DNA from: Nitrosopumilus sp. LS_AOA
GTDB lineage: Archaea > Thermoproteota > Nitrososphaeria > Nitrososphaerales > Nitrosopumilaceae
Direction: 5' to 3'
NCBI GenBank assembly: GCA_001543015.1
Contig: LFLC01000004.1
Location: 1-47,098, forward strand
Length of the DNA: 47,098 nucleotides
Positions 40,138 to 47,098 of this stretch are shown one piece after another. Each line of letters opens with the position of its first letter. Positions within the stretch are counted from its first letter, which is position 1. The translations under genes and the position numbers were made by a program. Below the pieces are notes generated by a model that was not told the DNA's origin, searched no databases, and was given only the letters and a program-made list of their open reading frames with translations.

Positions 40138-41538
40138 ATGTCTCAAGAACTCCTATCAAAATTAGACATTAGTCATATTGAAGAAATTTCATCATCTAGA
40201 AATGAACCTGATTGGCTAAAGGAATATCGAAAAACTTCGTTATCAGTATATGCTGAACTCCCAATTGAAATGTCTCCTCTTTACAACAAATACACTGATG
40301 CAAAAAAAATGGATCCTGAAAAAGTCTCTCTTTCTACAACCACTGCTGAAACAGTTCCAAAATTCCTTGAAAAAAGATTATCCGAATTAGAAAATGAAAT
40401 TTGTATTATCCAAATTGGAACAAATATTCATAAAATCAATCTTCCTGATGAACTAAAATCAAAAGGATTGGTGATTTCATCAATTTCTGATGCAATTCAA
40501 AATAATTCAGATCTTGTAAAAAAATCACTAGAAGCCTCAAATTCAAAAGATGATAAATTTACAGCATTAAACAACGCTGCTTTTAATTCAGGTATATTTA
40601 TCCACATTCCACGTAATCTAGTCATAGAGAAACCTATCCATTTCTTGACTTGTCTTTCTGATGATGGACATTCTACAATTTCAAGAAATATTATTTTTGC
40701 AGATGAAAGTAGCAAGGCAACAATCGTTCAAGAATTATACTCTCCACAAATTGAAACACAACAAGCATATCTTGAATTACTAAACACAAACCTTGCAGCA
40801 AATTCACAATTAGATATTACTACTTTACAAATGATGGATCAACATGCCGTAACATTTTCAACAAGACATACAAATGTGGCACAAGATGCTAAAGTAAACT
40901 GGTATTCTGGATTATTTGGCTCAATGCTATCCCGATACAAAACTGAATATTTTCTTAATGGTACTGGTGCATCATCTAATGATTCTGAAGTAATTTTTGG
41001 AAATAATGAACAATCATTTGACATTCAAACTAATGTAACACACGAGAGTCCATCTACTGAAGGACGAGTCGTAGAAAAATCTATTCTTCGAAATAAATCA
41101 AAATCTTTATTCAAAGGAATGATTCGAATTCAAAAAAATGCAACAAAATCAAATTCATTTTTGTCTGGTCGTTCTATTCTTTTAGATAAAGATGCAAAAT
41201 CCGATTCAATTCCTGGATTGGAAATTTTTACAAATGATGTAAAGGCCACACACTCTGCATCAGTAGCACAAATTGATGAAGAACAGATTTTCTATCTTAA
41301 AACTAGATGTTTAACTCATGAGGAAGCTGAGAGAACAATTATTGAAGGATTCTTAGAACCACTTTCAAGAAAAATGTCATTTCAAGTTAGAGCCTGGATT
41401 GCATATCTAATTGAATCAAAATGGGATAATAGAGAACTCACCATTAACACTGATAAAGAATTAGCTAAATTCGTTGAAATTGAAGAGACTCGTTATAATG
41501 AAGATGCTGAAATTGAGCAGCACTACAAGTATCGGTGA
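40138..41538 (+). CDS. sufD: Fe-S cluster assembly protein SufD
   Basis: A 466-residue SufB paralogue. It shares NSGIFIHIPRNLVIEKPIHF and the C-terminal GFLEPLSRKMSFQVRAWIAY with the family but is more diverged. It forms the SufB-C-D complex. It begins 22 bases after sufB, and its stop overlaps the next gene. Confidence 0.9.
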   Translation: MSQELLSKLDISHIEEISSSRNEPDWLKEYRKTSLSVYAELPIEMSPLYNKYTDAKKMDPEKVSLSTTTAETVPKFLEKRLSELENEICIIQIGTNIHKINLPDELKSKGLVISSISDAIQNNSDLVKKSLEASNSKDDKFTALNNAAFNSGIFIHIPRNLVIEKPIHFLTCLSDDGHSTISRNIIFADESSKATIVQELYSPQIETQQAYLELLNTNLAANSQLDITTLQMMDQHAVTFSTRHTNVAQDAKVNWYSGLFGSMLSRYKTEYFLNGTGASSNDSEVIFGNNEQSFDIQTNVTHESPSTEGRVVEKSILRNKSKSLFKGMIRIQKNATKSNSFLSGRSILLDKDAKSDSIPGLEIFTNDVKATHSASVAQIDEEQIFYLKTRCLTHEEAERTIIEGFLEPLSRKMSFQVRAWIAYLIESKWDNRELTINTDKELAKFVEIEETRYNEDAEIEQHYKYR

Positions 41539-41852
41539 TATTTTTGTCTGAATGGATTAAAGCTTGCAAGTTAGAGCAGGTAAAAGATGGACAACTTTTT
41601 AGTTTTATTCATGATGAGAAAAAAATTCTTTTAGCAAATATGAAAGGAAAAATTCATGCAACTGATCTAATCTGCACTCATGCTGATGCAGATCTTTCTA
41701 CAGGATTTCTAAGTGATGAAGGGGTCAGATGCCCACTACATCTTTCTGTTTTTAATTTAGAGGATGGGTGTCCACAAAATCTCCCTGCAGAAACTGCACT
41801 TGGTGTTTATAATGTTAAAATAGATGATAACGAAATTTACGTGGAGATTTAA
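41535..41852 (+). CDS. Rieske-type [2Fe-2S] ferredoxin
   Basis: A 105-residue protein with GTG start overlapping the sufD stop. The cluster ligands are C47-T-H49 (LICTHADADLSTG) and C66-P-L-H69 (VRCPLHLSVFNLEDG), the standard Rieske arrangement without a disulphide pair, as in NirD/BphF-type soluble ferredoxins. Inside the suf operon it may deliver electrons to cluster assembly or be a client. Cytoplasmic; no signal peptide. Confidence 0.9.
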   Translation: MIFLSEWIKACKLEQVKDGQLFSFIHDEKKILLANMKGKIHATDLICTHADADLSTGFLSDEGVRCPLHLSVFNLEDGCPQNLPAETALGVYNVKIDDNEIYVEI

Positions 41853-41854
41853 AA

Positions 41855-43099
41855 TTGCAAAGTACTGATTCTTCTTTTGAAAATTTAAGAAAAGATTTTC
41901 CAATTCTTAAAAGAACTGTTAGAGATAATAAACCACTAGTTTATCTTGATAATGCATCAACTACACAAAAACCAAACCAAGTAATTGATTCTATTACTGA
42001 TTATTATCAAAATCATAATGCCAATATTCACAGAGCAGTTTATGCTTTAGCTGAAGAAGCAACTGAAGCATATGAGGCAACACGAGATAAAATTGCAAGT
42101 TTCATAAATATACAAGACAGACAAGAAATAATTTTTGTTAGAGGCACTACTGAGGCAATTAATCTTGTTGCATATGCATGGGGTAGATCTCATATCAAAG
42201 AAGGCGACATTATTGTTACTACTGAATATGAACATCACAGCAATATCGTTCCATGGCAGCTTCTCACTCAAGAAAAGAAAGCTAAATTGGAATATATTGG
42301 AGTGGATGATGATGGGGAATTAATTTTAGATGATCTTGATAAGATACTTGCAACAGGTAAAGTCAAACTTGTAACATTTAGTTTAATGTCAAATGTTCTT
42401 GGAACCATCACTGATTCCAAAAAGATTATTGAAAAATGTAAAGCAGCAGGTGTTCCAACTTTAATTGACGGTGCACAAGCTGTCCCTCACATGAAAGTTG
42501 ATTTAGAAAAATTAGGATGTGACTTTTTTGCATTTTCTGGTCATAAAATGTTAGGACCCACAGGAATTGGAGTTTTATGGGTGCGGAAATCCATACTTGA
42601 AACTATGAATCCATTTCATGGTGGTGGAGACATGATTAGAGAAGTTCACAAGTATGAGACTACTTGGAATGATTTACCCTACAAATTTGAGGCTGGTACT
42701 CCAAATATTGCAGATGTTGTAGGGTTTGGAGCAGCAATTGATTATCTTACAAAGATTGGGATGGATAATGTACGAAAACACGAAATTGAGTTAACCACCT
42801 ATGCCATTGAAAAATTATCAAATGTTAAAGGATTACACATCTATGGCACAAAAGATATTTCAAAACGCGGTGGCGTGATATCATTTAATTTTGCAGACGT
42901 TCATCCTCATGATGTTGCTCAAATAATTGATGGAGAAGGAATTGCAATTCGTTCTGGGCATCACTGTGCACAAGTATTGATGGAGCGACTAAATGTTGCA
43001 GCCACATCACGAGCAAGTTTTTACATTTACAACACTAAATCTGAGATCGATGTATTAGTTAACTCATTAAATATAGTAGCAAAGGTGTTCAAACTATGA
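41855..43099 (+). CDS. sufS: Cysteine desulfurase SufS
   Basis: A 414-residue PLP enzyme (SufS/CsdA, group II) starting at TTG. Landmarks: YLDNASTTQKPNQVIDSITD, EYEHHSNIVPWQLL, the PLP lysine in FSGHKMLGPTGIGVLW, and the catalytic Cys in RSGHHCAQVLMERL. It supplies sulfane sulfur to SufU. Its stop overlaps sufU by 4 bases. Confidence 0.95.
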   Translation: MQSTDSSFENLRKDFPILKRTVRDNKPLVYLDNASTTQKPNQVIDSITDYYQNHNANIHRAVYALAEEATEAYEATRDKIASFINIQDRQEIIFVRGTTEAINLVAYAWGRSHIKEGDIIVTTEYEHHSNIVPWQLLTQEKKAKLEYIGVDDDGELILDDLDKILATGKVKLVTFSLMSNVLGTITDSKKIIEKCKAAGVPTLIDGAQAVPHMKVDLEKLGCDFFAFSGHKMLGPTGIGVLWVRKSILETMNPFHGGGDMIREVHKYETTWNDLPYKFEAGTPNIADVVGFGAAIDYLTKIGMDNVRKHEIELTTYAIEKLSNVKGLHIYGTKDISKRGGVISFNFADVHPHDVAQIIDGEGIAIRSGHHCAQVLMERLNVAATSRASFYIYNTKSEIDVLVNSLNIVAKVFKL

Positions 43100-43539
43100 C
43101 TGGTACTGCAGATATTTATCATGAAATGATAATTGATTATTCAAGAAACCCTATCAACTTTGGAGAAATTAAAGATCATGATGTAACTTTTCATGATTCT
43201 AATCCATTATGTGGTGATAGTATTGATATTGATATGAAAATTGATGATAACAAAGTAACTGATATTAAATTTCATGGAAATGGTTGTGCAATTTGTATGG
43301 CTTGCTCTTCTGTTTTAACTGAAATTACTAAAGGTAAAACACTTGATGAGGTAAGAAAAATCGATAAAAATGATATCCTAGGTGAATTGGGTCTTGAACA
43401 TTTACAAGCAGTCCGAATAAAATGTGCTCTGCTTTCACTCAAAGTGGTAAAATCTGCACTTTATACATACATGGGAGAACATCTCAATGACTCTCCAGAT
43501 GTAGATAAGCTAAAAGAAGAGGCTGCCAATCTATACTAG
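43096..43539 (+). CDS. sufU: SufU-type sulfur acceptor
   Basis: A 147-residue IscU/SufU-family protein. It has the conserved NPLCGDSIDI, GNGCAICMACSSVLTE and RIKCALLSLKVV, that is, three Cys plus an Asp as in the zinc site of SufU. It accepts sulfur from SufS. The ATGA overlap with sufS shows translational coupling. Confidence 0.92.
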   Translation: MTGTADIYHEMIIDYSRNPINFGEIKDHDVTFHDSNPLCGDSIDIDMKIDDNKVTDIKFHGNGCAICMACSSVLTEITKGKTLDEVRKIDKNDILGELGLEHLQAVRIKCALLSLKVVKSALYTYMGEHLNDSPDVDKLKEEAANLY

Positions 43540-43540
43540 T

Positions 43541-43888
43541 ATGAGTAATTTCACCCCTAAAACTCCAATTGAACTTCAAATAAGAAAAATAATTTTTGAG
43601 AAATTCAATGATGTTGACTCTAAATTTTCAAATGATGAAATTTTTGAAATAATTAAAGAAAATAGCGATATTGATCCTTCTTGGATTATTGATGATATTG
43701 AATCTTTTATCAACAAAATATGTGATTCAGGCCTTGCAAGAAATATTGCACAGAATTTCACTACTATCTGGCTAAAACTATTTGATCCTGTTGAAAAATT
43801 TCAATGCACTACTTGTAATCATGACATATGTCTTGGAACTTCTGAGGAAAGAATATGTCCGAATTATTCTTGTAAATCTTCTATTTAG
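43541..43888 (+). CDS. Winged-helix-like protein with C-terminal zinc ribbon
   Basis: A 115-residue protein starting just after the sufU stop. A helical N-terminal domain (residues 8-80) is followed by a compact Cys cluster: C89 and C92 (QCTTCNHD), C97, C106 and C111 (RICPNYSCK), a likely zinc ribbon or Fe-S site. As the last gene of the suf operon it may be a regulator that senses Fe-S status, but I know no family. Its end overlaps convergent pgk by 8 bases. Confidence 0.65.
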   Translation: MSNFTPKTPIELQIRKIIFEKFNDVDSKFSNDEIFEIIKENSDIDPSWIIDDIESFINKICDSGLARNIAQNFTTIWLKLFDPVEKFQCTTCNHDICLGTSEERICPNYSCKSSI

Positions 43889-45089
43889 TATTGTGTCTAA
43901 TTGCAGCATCTTCAAGTGCTTTGATCATTGGTAATTTTTCTCCTGTAAGGTATAGAACTAGTGCACCTCCTGCAGTGCTAATGTGATTAATTTTATTTAC
44001 TAATCCTTGCTGTTTTAGTGCAGTTGTTAAATGTCCACCACTAACAATTGTTGTTGCCATAGAATTTGCAACTGAATTAAGTAATGCTTTTGTTCCATAA
44101 CTGAAATTCTCTTTTTCAAAAAATCCTGCAGGCCCGCTGATAAAAACAGTTCCTGCACCTGAAATTAATTTAGAATAATATTCTATGGTTTTTGGCCCCA
44201 AATCAAATATTTTATCCCCTTTACCCATCTCTCTTACATCCATTTCTACTCTTTCTCCATCTTTGTCAATTGCAATATCTACTGGTGTGGCAAAAACATC
44301 TGGATATTCACCAATCAGAGCATGAGCTTTTGCTACTACCTCTTCTTCTCTTTTGATTCCAAGTGATGATTTGATTCTGGCTTGAGCTCGCATGAACACA
44401 TTTCCAATCAATCCTGTTAATAGAACATGGTCTGCTCTGCCATTTTCAATTAATAGCTTTATTGCCTCAAGTCTATCTGGAACTTTGGAGCCTCCAAGGA
44501 CAATAACGTGTGGTGCTTTGGCAACAGTCATTATCTCATCTAAATTCTTTACTTCTCTTTCCACAATTTTCCCTGCACATGCCGGTAGAACTTGTGCGAA
44601 TCCAATAATTGATGGATGTGATCTATGAGCACTTGGAAATGAATCCAAAACACAAAGATCAAATAATTTTGATAACCTCGAAACCATAATTGTTTTTGCA
44701 GCATTTTCTGGTGAAAACTCATAATTCTCTTCTGCACATAATCTGAGATTATCTAAAACCAAAATATCACCATCCTCTAAATTTTTGATTGCATCTTGTG
44801 CAGCTTTACCAATTACATCTTCTACATATTTTATTTTTCTATTCATTAATTTTTCAAGAACTTTTGCATGCTTGTCCATCCCCGTATAGTCATTATTTCC
44901 AACTCTTCCTTGGTGTGACGCAACAACAACTTTGGCATCTTTTAGTGCTTCTAAAGTTTCAATTGTCTCCTCAATTCTTTTAGTACCTAAAATTTCCAAT
45001 GTTTTAGGATCAATTGGACAATTCATGTCCACTCTTAAAAAAACAGTTTTACCCTTTAGGTCAAAATCATCTAATGTGAGCACCTTCAC
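43881..45089 (-). CDS. pgk: Phosphoglycerate kinase
   Basis: A 402-residue archaeal PGK catalysing the ATP-dependent interconversion of 3-phosphoglycerate and 1,3-bisphosphoglycerate in gluconeogenesis. Visible: GKTVFLRVDMNCPIDPKT near the start, SHQGR, DNLRLCAEENYEFSP, SFPSAHRSHPSIIGF, VLGGSKVPDRLEAIKLLIEN and the C-terminal TTIVSGGHLTTALKQQG and STAGGALVLYLTGEKLPMIK. It is monocistronic. Confidence 0.95.
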   Translation of the reverse strand: MKVLTLDDFDLKGKTVFLRVDMNCPIDPKTLEILGTKRIEETIETLEALKDAKVVVASHQGRVGNNDYTGMDKHAKVLEKLMNRKIKYVEDVIGKAAQDAIKNLEDGDILVLDNLRLCAEENYEFSPENAAKTIMVSRLSKLFDLCVLDSFPSAHRSHPSIIGFAQVLPACAGKIVEREVKNLDEIMTVAKAPHVIVLGGSKVPDRLEAIKLLIENGRADHVLLTGLIGNVFMRAQARIKSSLGIKREEEVVAKAHALIGEYPDVFATPVDIAIDKDGERVEMDVREMGKGDKIFDLGPKTIEYYSKLISGAGTVFISGPAGFFEKENFSYGTKALLNSVANSMATTIVSGGHLTTALKQQGLVNKINHISTAGGALVLYLTGEKLPMIKALEDAAIRHNTK

Positions 45090-45229
45090 GACTTTTCTAT
45101 TATGCCCTTGGTTAAATTCTTTAAGCCGATCAGAATTATTTCTACAAATAATTTTTTAAACTATGACTTTGGTTTCTAAAACTTATCAATTGACAAAAAT
45201 TAAAAGATACGAACATGAGGTTAATTTAA

Positions 45230-45898
45230 TTGCAAAATTGGATTTTTGATATAAGATCACGCTCATTCGTATTACTTACAATTCTCTTTTTGATCATTAC
45301 AGCTTTTGTATACTTTGGAGTTACTGAAAGTTTTGATCAAAGTGTAATTTTATTCTTCTCAGAAAATGTTGGAAATCCTACACTTGATCTAATTATGCAA
45401 TACGTGACTGAAAGTGGTGAAGCTGTGTGGATGCTAGCATTTGCAATTTTAATACTTATCATTCGAAAAACACGAAGAATTGGAATTACCTTAATGATCC
45501 TAATTGTAATTTCTCTTCTACTTACAGGATATATCAAATGTGGTGTTGATAGGGACCGACCTGATTTTGAGTATGGTGGCGCTCCTTTCCCTGTACCTAT
45601 TAGTCAAGACACCTTTGCGTTATTTTGTGAGGGTGGATATAATGCATCATTTCCTTCTGGACATGCTGCAAGGTCCATGATATTTGCAATTATTTTTGGA
45701 TATGTCCTTTCAGAGCGATTCCCTAGAGGTGCATATTTGGTGTTCATATATCCTGTAATGATATCTCTTAGCAGAATCTATGTTTTACAACATTATCCAA
45801 TGGATGTAATTGGTGGTGCCGTAATTGGAATAATGCTTGCAGGAGTAATGGCCAGGAGAACTAAACTTTATCAGTATTTTGGTAAATCAAAAACCTAA
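45230..45898 (+). CDS. PAP2-family membrane phosphatase
   Basis: A 222-residue protein starting at TTG with about six transmembrane helices. The three PAP2 motifs are complete: KCGVDRDRP (K-x6-RP), PSGHAARS, and SRIYVLQHYPMDVIGG (SR-x5-H-x3-D). It probably dephosphorylates a lipid phosphate such as an isoprenyl diphosphate on the outer face of the membrane. The 3' end overlaps the convergent gene at 45887. Confidence 0.88.
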   Translation: MQNWIFDIRSRSFVLLTILFLIITAFVYFGVTESFDQSVILFFSENVGNPTLDLIMQYVTESGEAVWMLAFAILILIIRKTRRIGITLMILIVISLLLTGYIKCGVDRDRPDFEYGGAPFPVPISQDTFALFCEGGYNASFPSGHAARSMIFAIIFGYVLSERFPRGAYLVFIYPVMISLSRIYVLQHYPMDVIGGAVIGIMLAGVMARRTKLYQYFGKSKT

Positions 45899-46198
45899 TT
45901 CTTCTAGTGATAATCTACTAATCAAAACAATTGCATAATGTCCGTCATCATGGTGGTATGTCCAATATTTTATGTCTCTACTTTTATTTACTTGTCCAAG
46001 TCCTTGTATTATTCCAGTTGTTATAGTATACCCAATTCTTTTAGCAAGTCTTGATTCTTTTGGCATCAAAACTTTGAATCCATCTTTTCTTCCTTCAAAT
46101 CCCAACCTTACCATGTCTTCAACTGCATTTACTGCATCTTTCTCATTTTTTAGATCATATGTTTTTGATATTGGTAATTCTTTTGGATGAAAATCCAT
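45887..46198 (-). CDS. Hypothetical protein
   Basis: A 103-residue basic alpha/beta protein (MDFHPKELPISKTYDLKNEK, later TGIIQGLGQVNKSRDIKYWT). The composition and ATG start are convincing. I do not recognise a family. It overlaps the PAP2 gene end by 12 bases. Confidence 0.6.
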   Translation of the reverse strand: MDFHPKELPISKTYDLKNEKDAVNAVEDMVRLGFEGRKDGFKVLMPKESRLAKRIGYTITTGIIQGLGQVNKSRDIKYWTYHHDDGHYAIVLISRLSLEELGF

Positions 46199-46333
46199 GG
46201 TTATGATGAAACCTTTTGACTAATATTTTTTAAAAAAATGGATTTTGCGATCAATGATGGTTAATTTTCTTAACTTGAAAGTCAAATCCTGATCATATTC
46301 ACCACTTAACCGACTTAATTATCTTGATTAATC

Positions 46334-47098
46334 ATGGCATCATTAGAAAAACTAGTTGTTCAATTACGTCAAAGAAAACAAGACGCAACAAAACTTAGGA
46401 AACGAGCTGAAAAACAGCTTAAAGAAGTACGTTCTGCTGAAAGACGTTCTACATCTGGTTTGCATTCAATTGATAAAAAAATAGAATCAGAACGAGAAGA
46501 TGTTACTGATGTTTCAGGTACTCTCAATCAAAAAAATTCTCAATTAGAAAGTATTGAAAGATTGGTGAAATCAGCTGAGGATCGAGTTATTCTGGAAAAA
46601 GAGGAAGTTGAGCAAGTTCAGCAAGAAATTGAATTTTCTTCAGATTCTGATGAAAAACAACGTTCTGAGAATAGACTACGTTCACTAAATGACCATATTC
46701 AAGAATTAATTACTGAAATCAAAAGTAGACAAAAAACTGCTAAAAAAATTGCTATGGATGTTACTCAATTTTCTGATATTAAATCAAAGATTAGCTCCAA
46801 AATCCAAAAACAAACAAAATCAAAACCATCTCTACGTGAGACTGTATCTACCAGTCACAAGGCTGCTGAAAAATTTGTTAAAGAATTAGAAAAGCAACTA
46901 AAAATTGAGGAATCCACTAAAAAATTATTGGATAAAGCATCTACTAAATTTAAAGAACTTTTGTCAAATCAACTCGCAGCAAGAAAGAAAGCTGCAGCAA
47001 GAAAAGCAGCTGCTAGAAGATCAGCAAAAAAGAAAGTAGCAAAAAGAAAACCAGCTAGAAAAACTGCAGCAAAAAAGAAAGTAGCAAAAAGAAAACCA
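46334..47098 (+). CDS. Coiled-coil protein with histone-H1-like tail (cut by window end)
   Basis: The ATG at 46334 opens a frame that runs off the window (255 codons). Residues 1-215 are charged heptad-like helices (KLVVQLRQRKQDATKLRKRA, then EEVEQVQQEIEFSSDSDEKQ), a long coiled coil. The visible C-terminus is a Lys/Ala/Arg/Pro-rich tail (KKAAARKAAARRSAKKK, then VAKRKPARKTAAKKK) like that of eukaryotic histone H1 or bacterial HU/Hc1 tails, and the VAKRKPA unit repeats. It probably binds DNA or RNA, perhaps organising the chromosome. Promoter TTAACTTGAAAG-type A+T-rich sequence lies upstream. Confidence 0.7.
   Translation, partial: MASLEKLVVQLRQRKQDATKLRKRAEKQLKEVRSAERRSTSGLHSIDKKIESEREDVTDVSGTLNQKNSQLESIERLVKSAEDRVILEKEEVEQVQQEIEFSSDSDEKQRSENRLRSLNDHIQELITEIKSRQKTAKKIAMDVTQFSDIKSKISSKIQKQTKSKPSLRETVSTSHKAAEKFVKELEKQLKIEESTKKLLDKASTKFKELLSNQLAARKKAAARKAAARRSAKKKVAKRKPARKTAAKKKVAKRKP

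Overview
The window looks like part of a Nitrosopumilus-type ammonia-oxidising thaumarchaeon (Nitrososphaerota). The DNA is A+T-rich. The core genes are archaeal: an XPB helicase with Bax1, archaeal-type phosphoglycerate kinase, a PiT/DUF47 pair, and a hemL-hemC-cobA-hemD run. One secreted protein carries the tandem 'NWIKTNAGWWADG' repeat that I know mainly from thaumarchaea. Many starts are leaderless or use TTG/GTG. The family assignment is from recalled knowledge; no search was run.

Positions 1-15750 look like an accessory island. They hold small membrane or hypothetical proteins, winged-helix and AbrB-like regulators, and long non-coding stretches rich in hairpins and palindromes. Two genes are frameshifted, and there is a fragment resembling the tail of Cas1. 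The island ends with a tyrosine integrase (14365-15705) facing the 3' end of a tRNA-Glu(CTC) gene (15751-15824), the usual arrangement for an element integrated at a tRNA. The XPB-Bax1 DNA repair pair sits inside, with a ribbon-helix-helix regulator and palindromic operators beside it. The most novel item is a minus-strand cluster at 4192-5555. It encodes four highly charged 36-42 residue proteins sharing a [S/T]-R-x-A-P-x-K-x-R core. None of the four is long enough for ordinary gene calling, and one is broken.

Positions 15936-29886 hold conserved small cysteine-rich and zinc proteins, TPR and PRC-barrel proteins, a drug-type ABC exporter and four large secreted or cell-surface proteins. The secreted set is the repeat protein at 17343, a C-terminal beta-propeller protein, an NHL-HYR-RTX protein and a triple-repeat protein.

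Positions 30031-34520 form a nutrient and toxic-ion transport block. It contains DUF47 plus PiT phosphate permease behind an inverted repeat, an SbtA-like bicarbonate transporter with an SbtB-like PII protein, and an ArsR repressor divergent from an arsenate reductase-aquaporin fusion.

Positions 34871-43888 are two biosynthetic operons: tetrapyrroles (hemL, hemC, cobA, hemD) and Fe-S assembly (sufB, sufD, a Rieske protein, sufS, sufU and a zinc-ribbon protein, with no sufC). The window closes with pgk, a PAP2 phosphatase, a small hypothetical gene and the truncated start of a coiled-coil protein with a histone-H1-like lysine/alanine tail.
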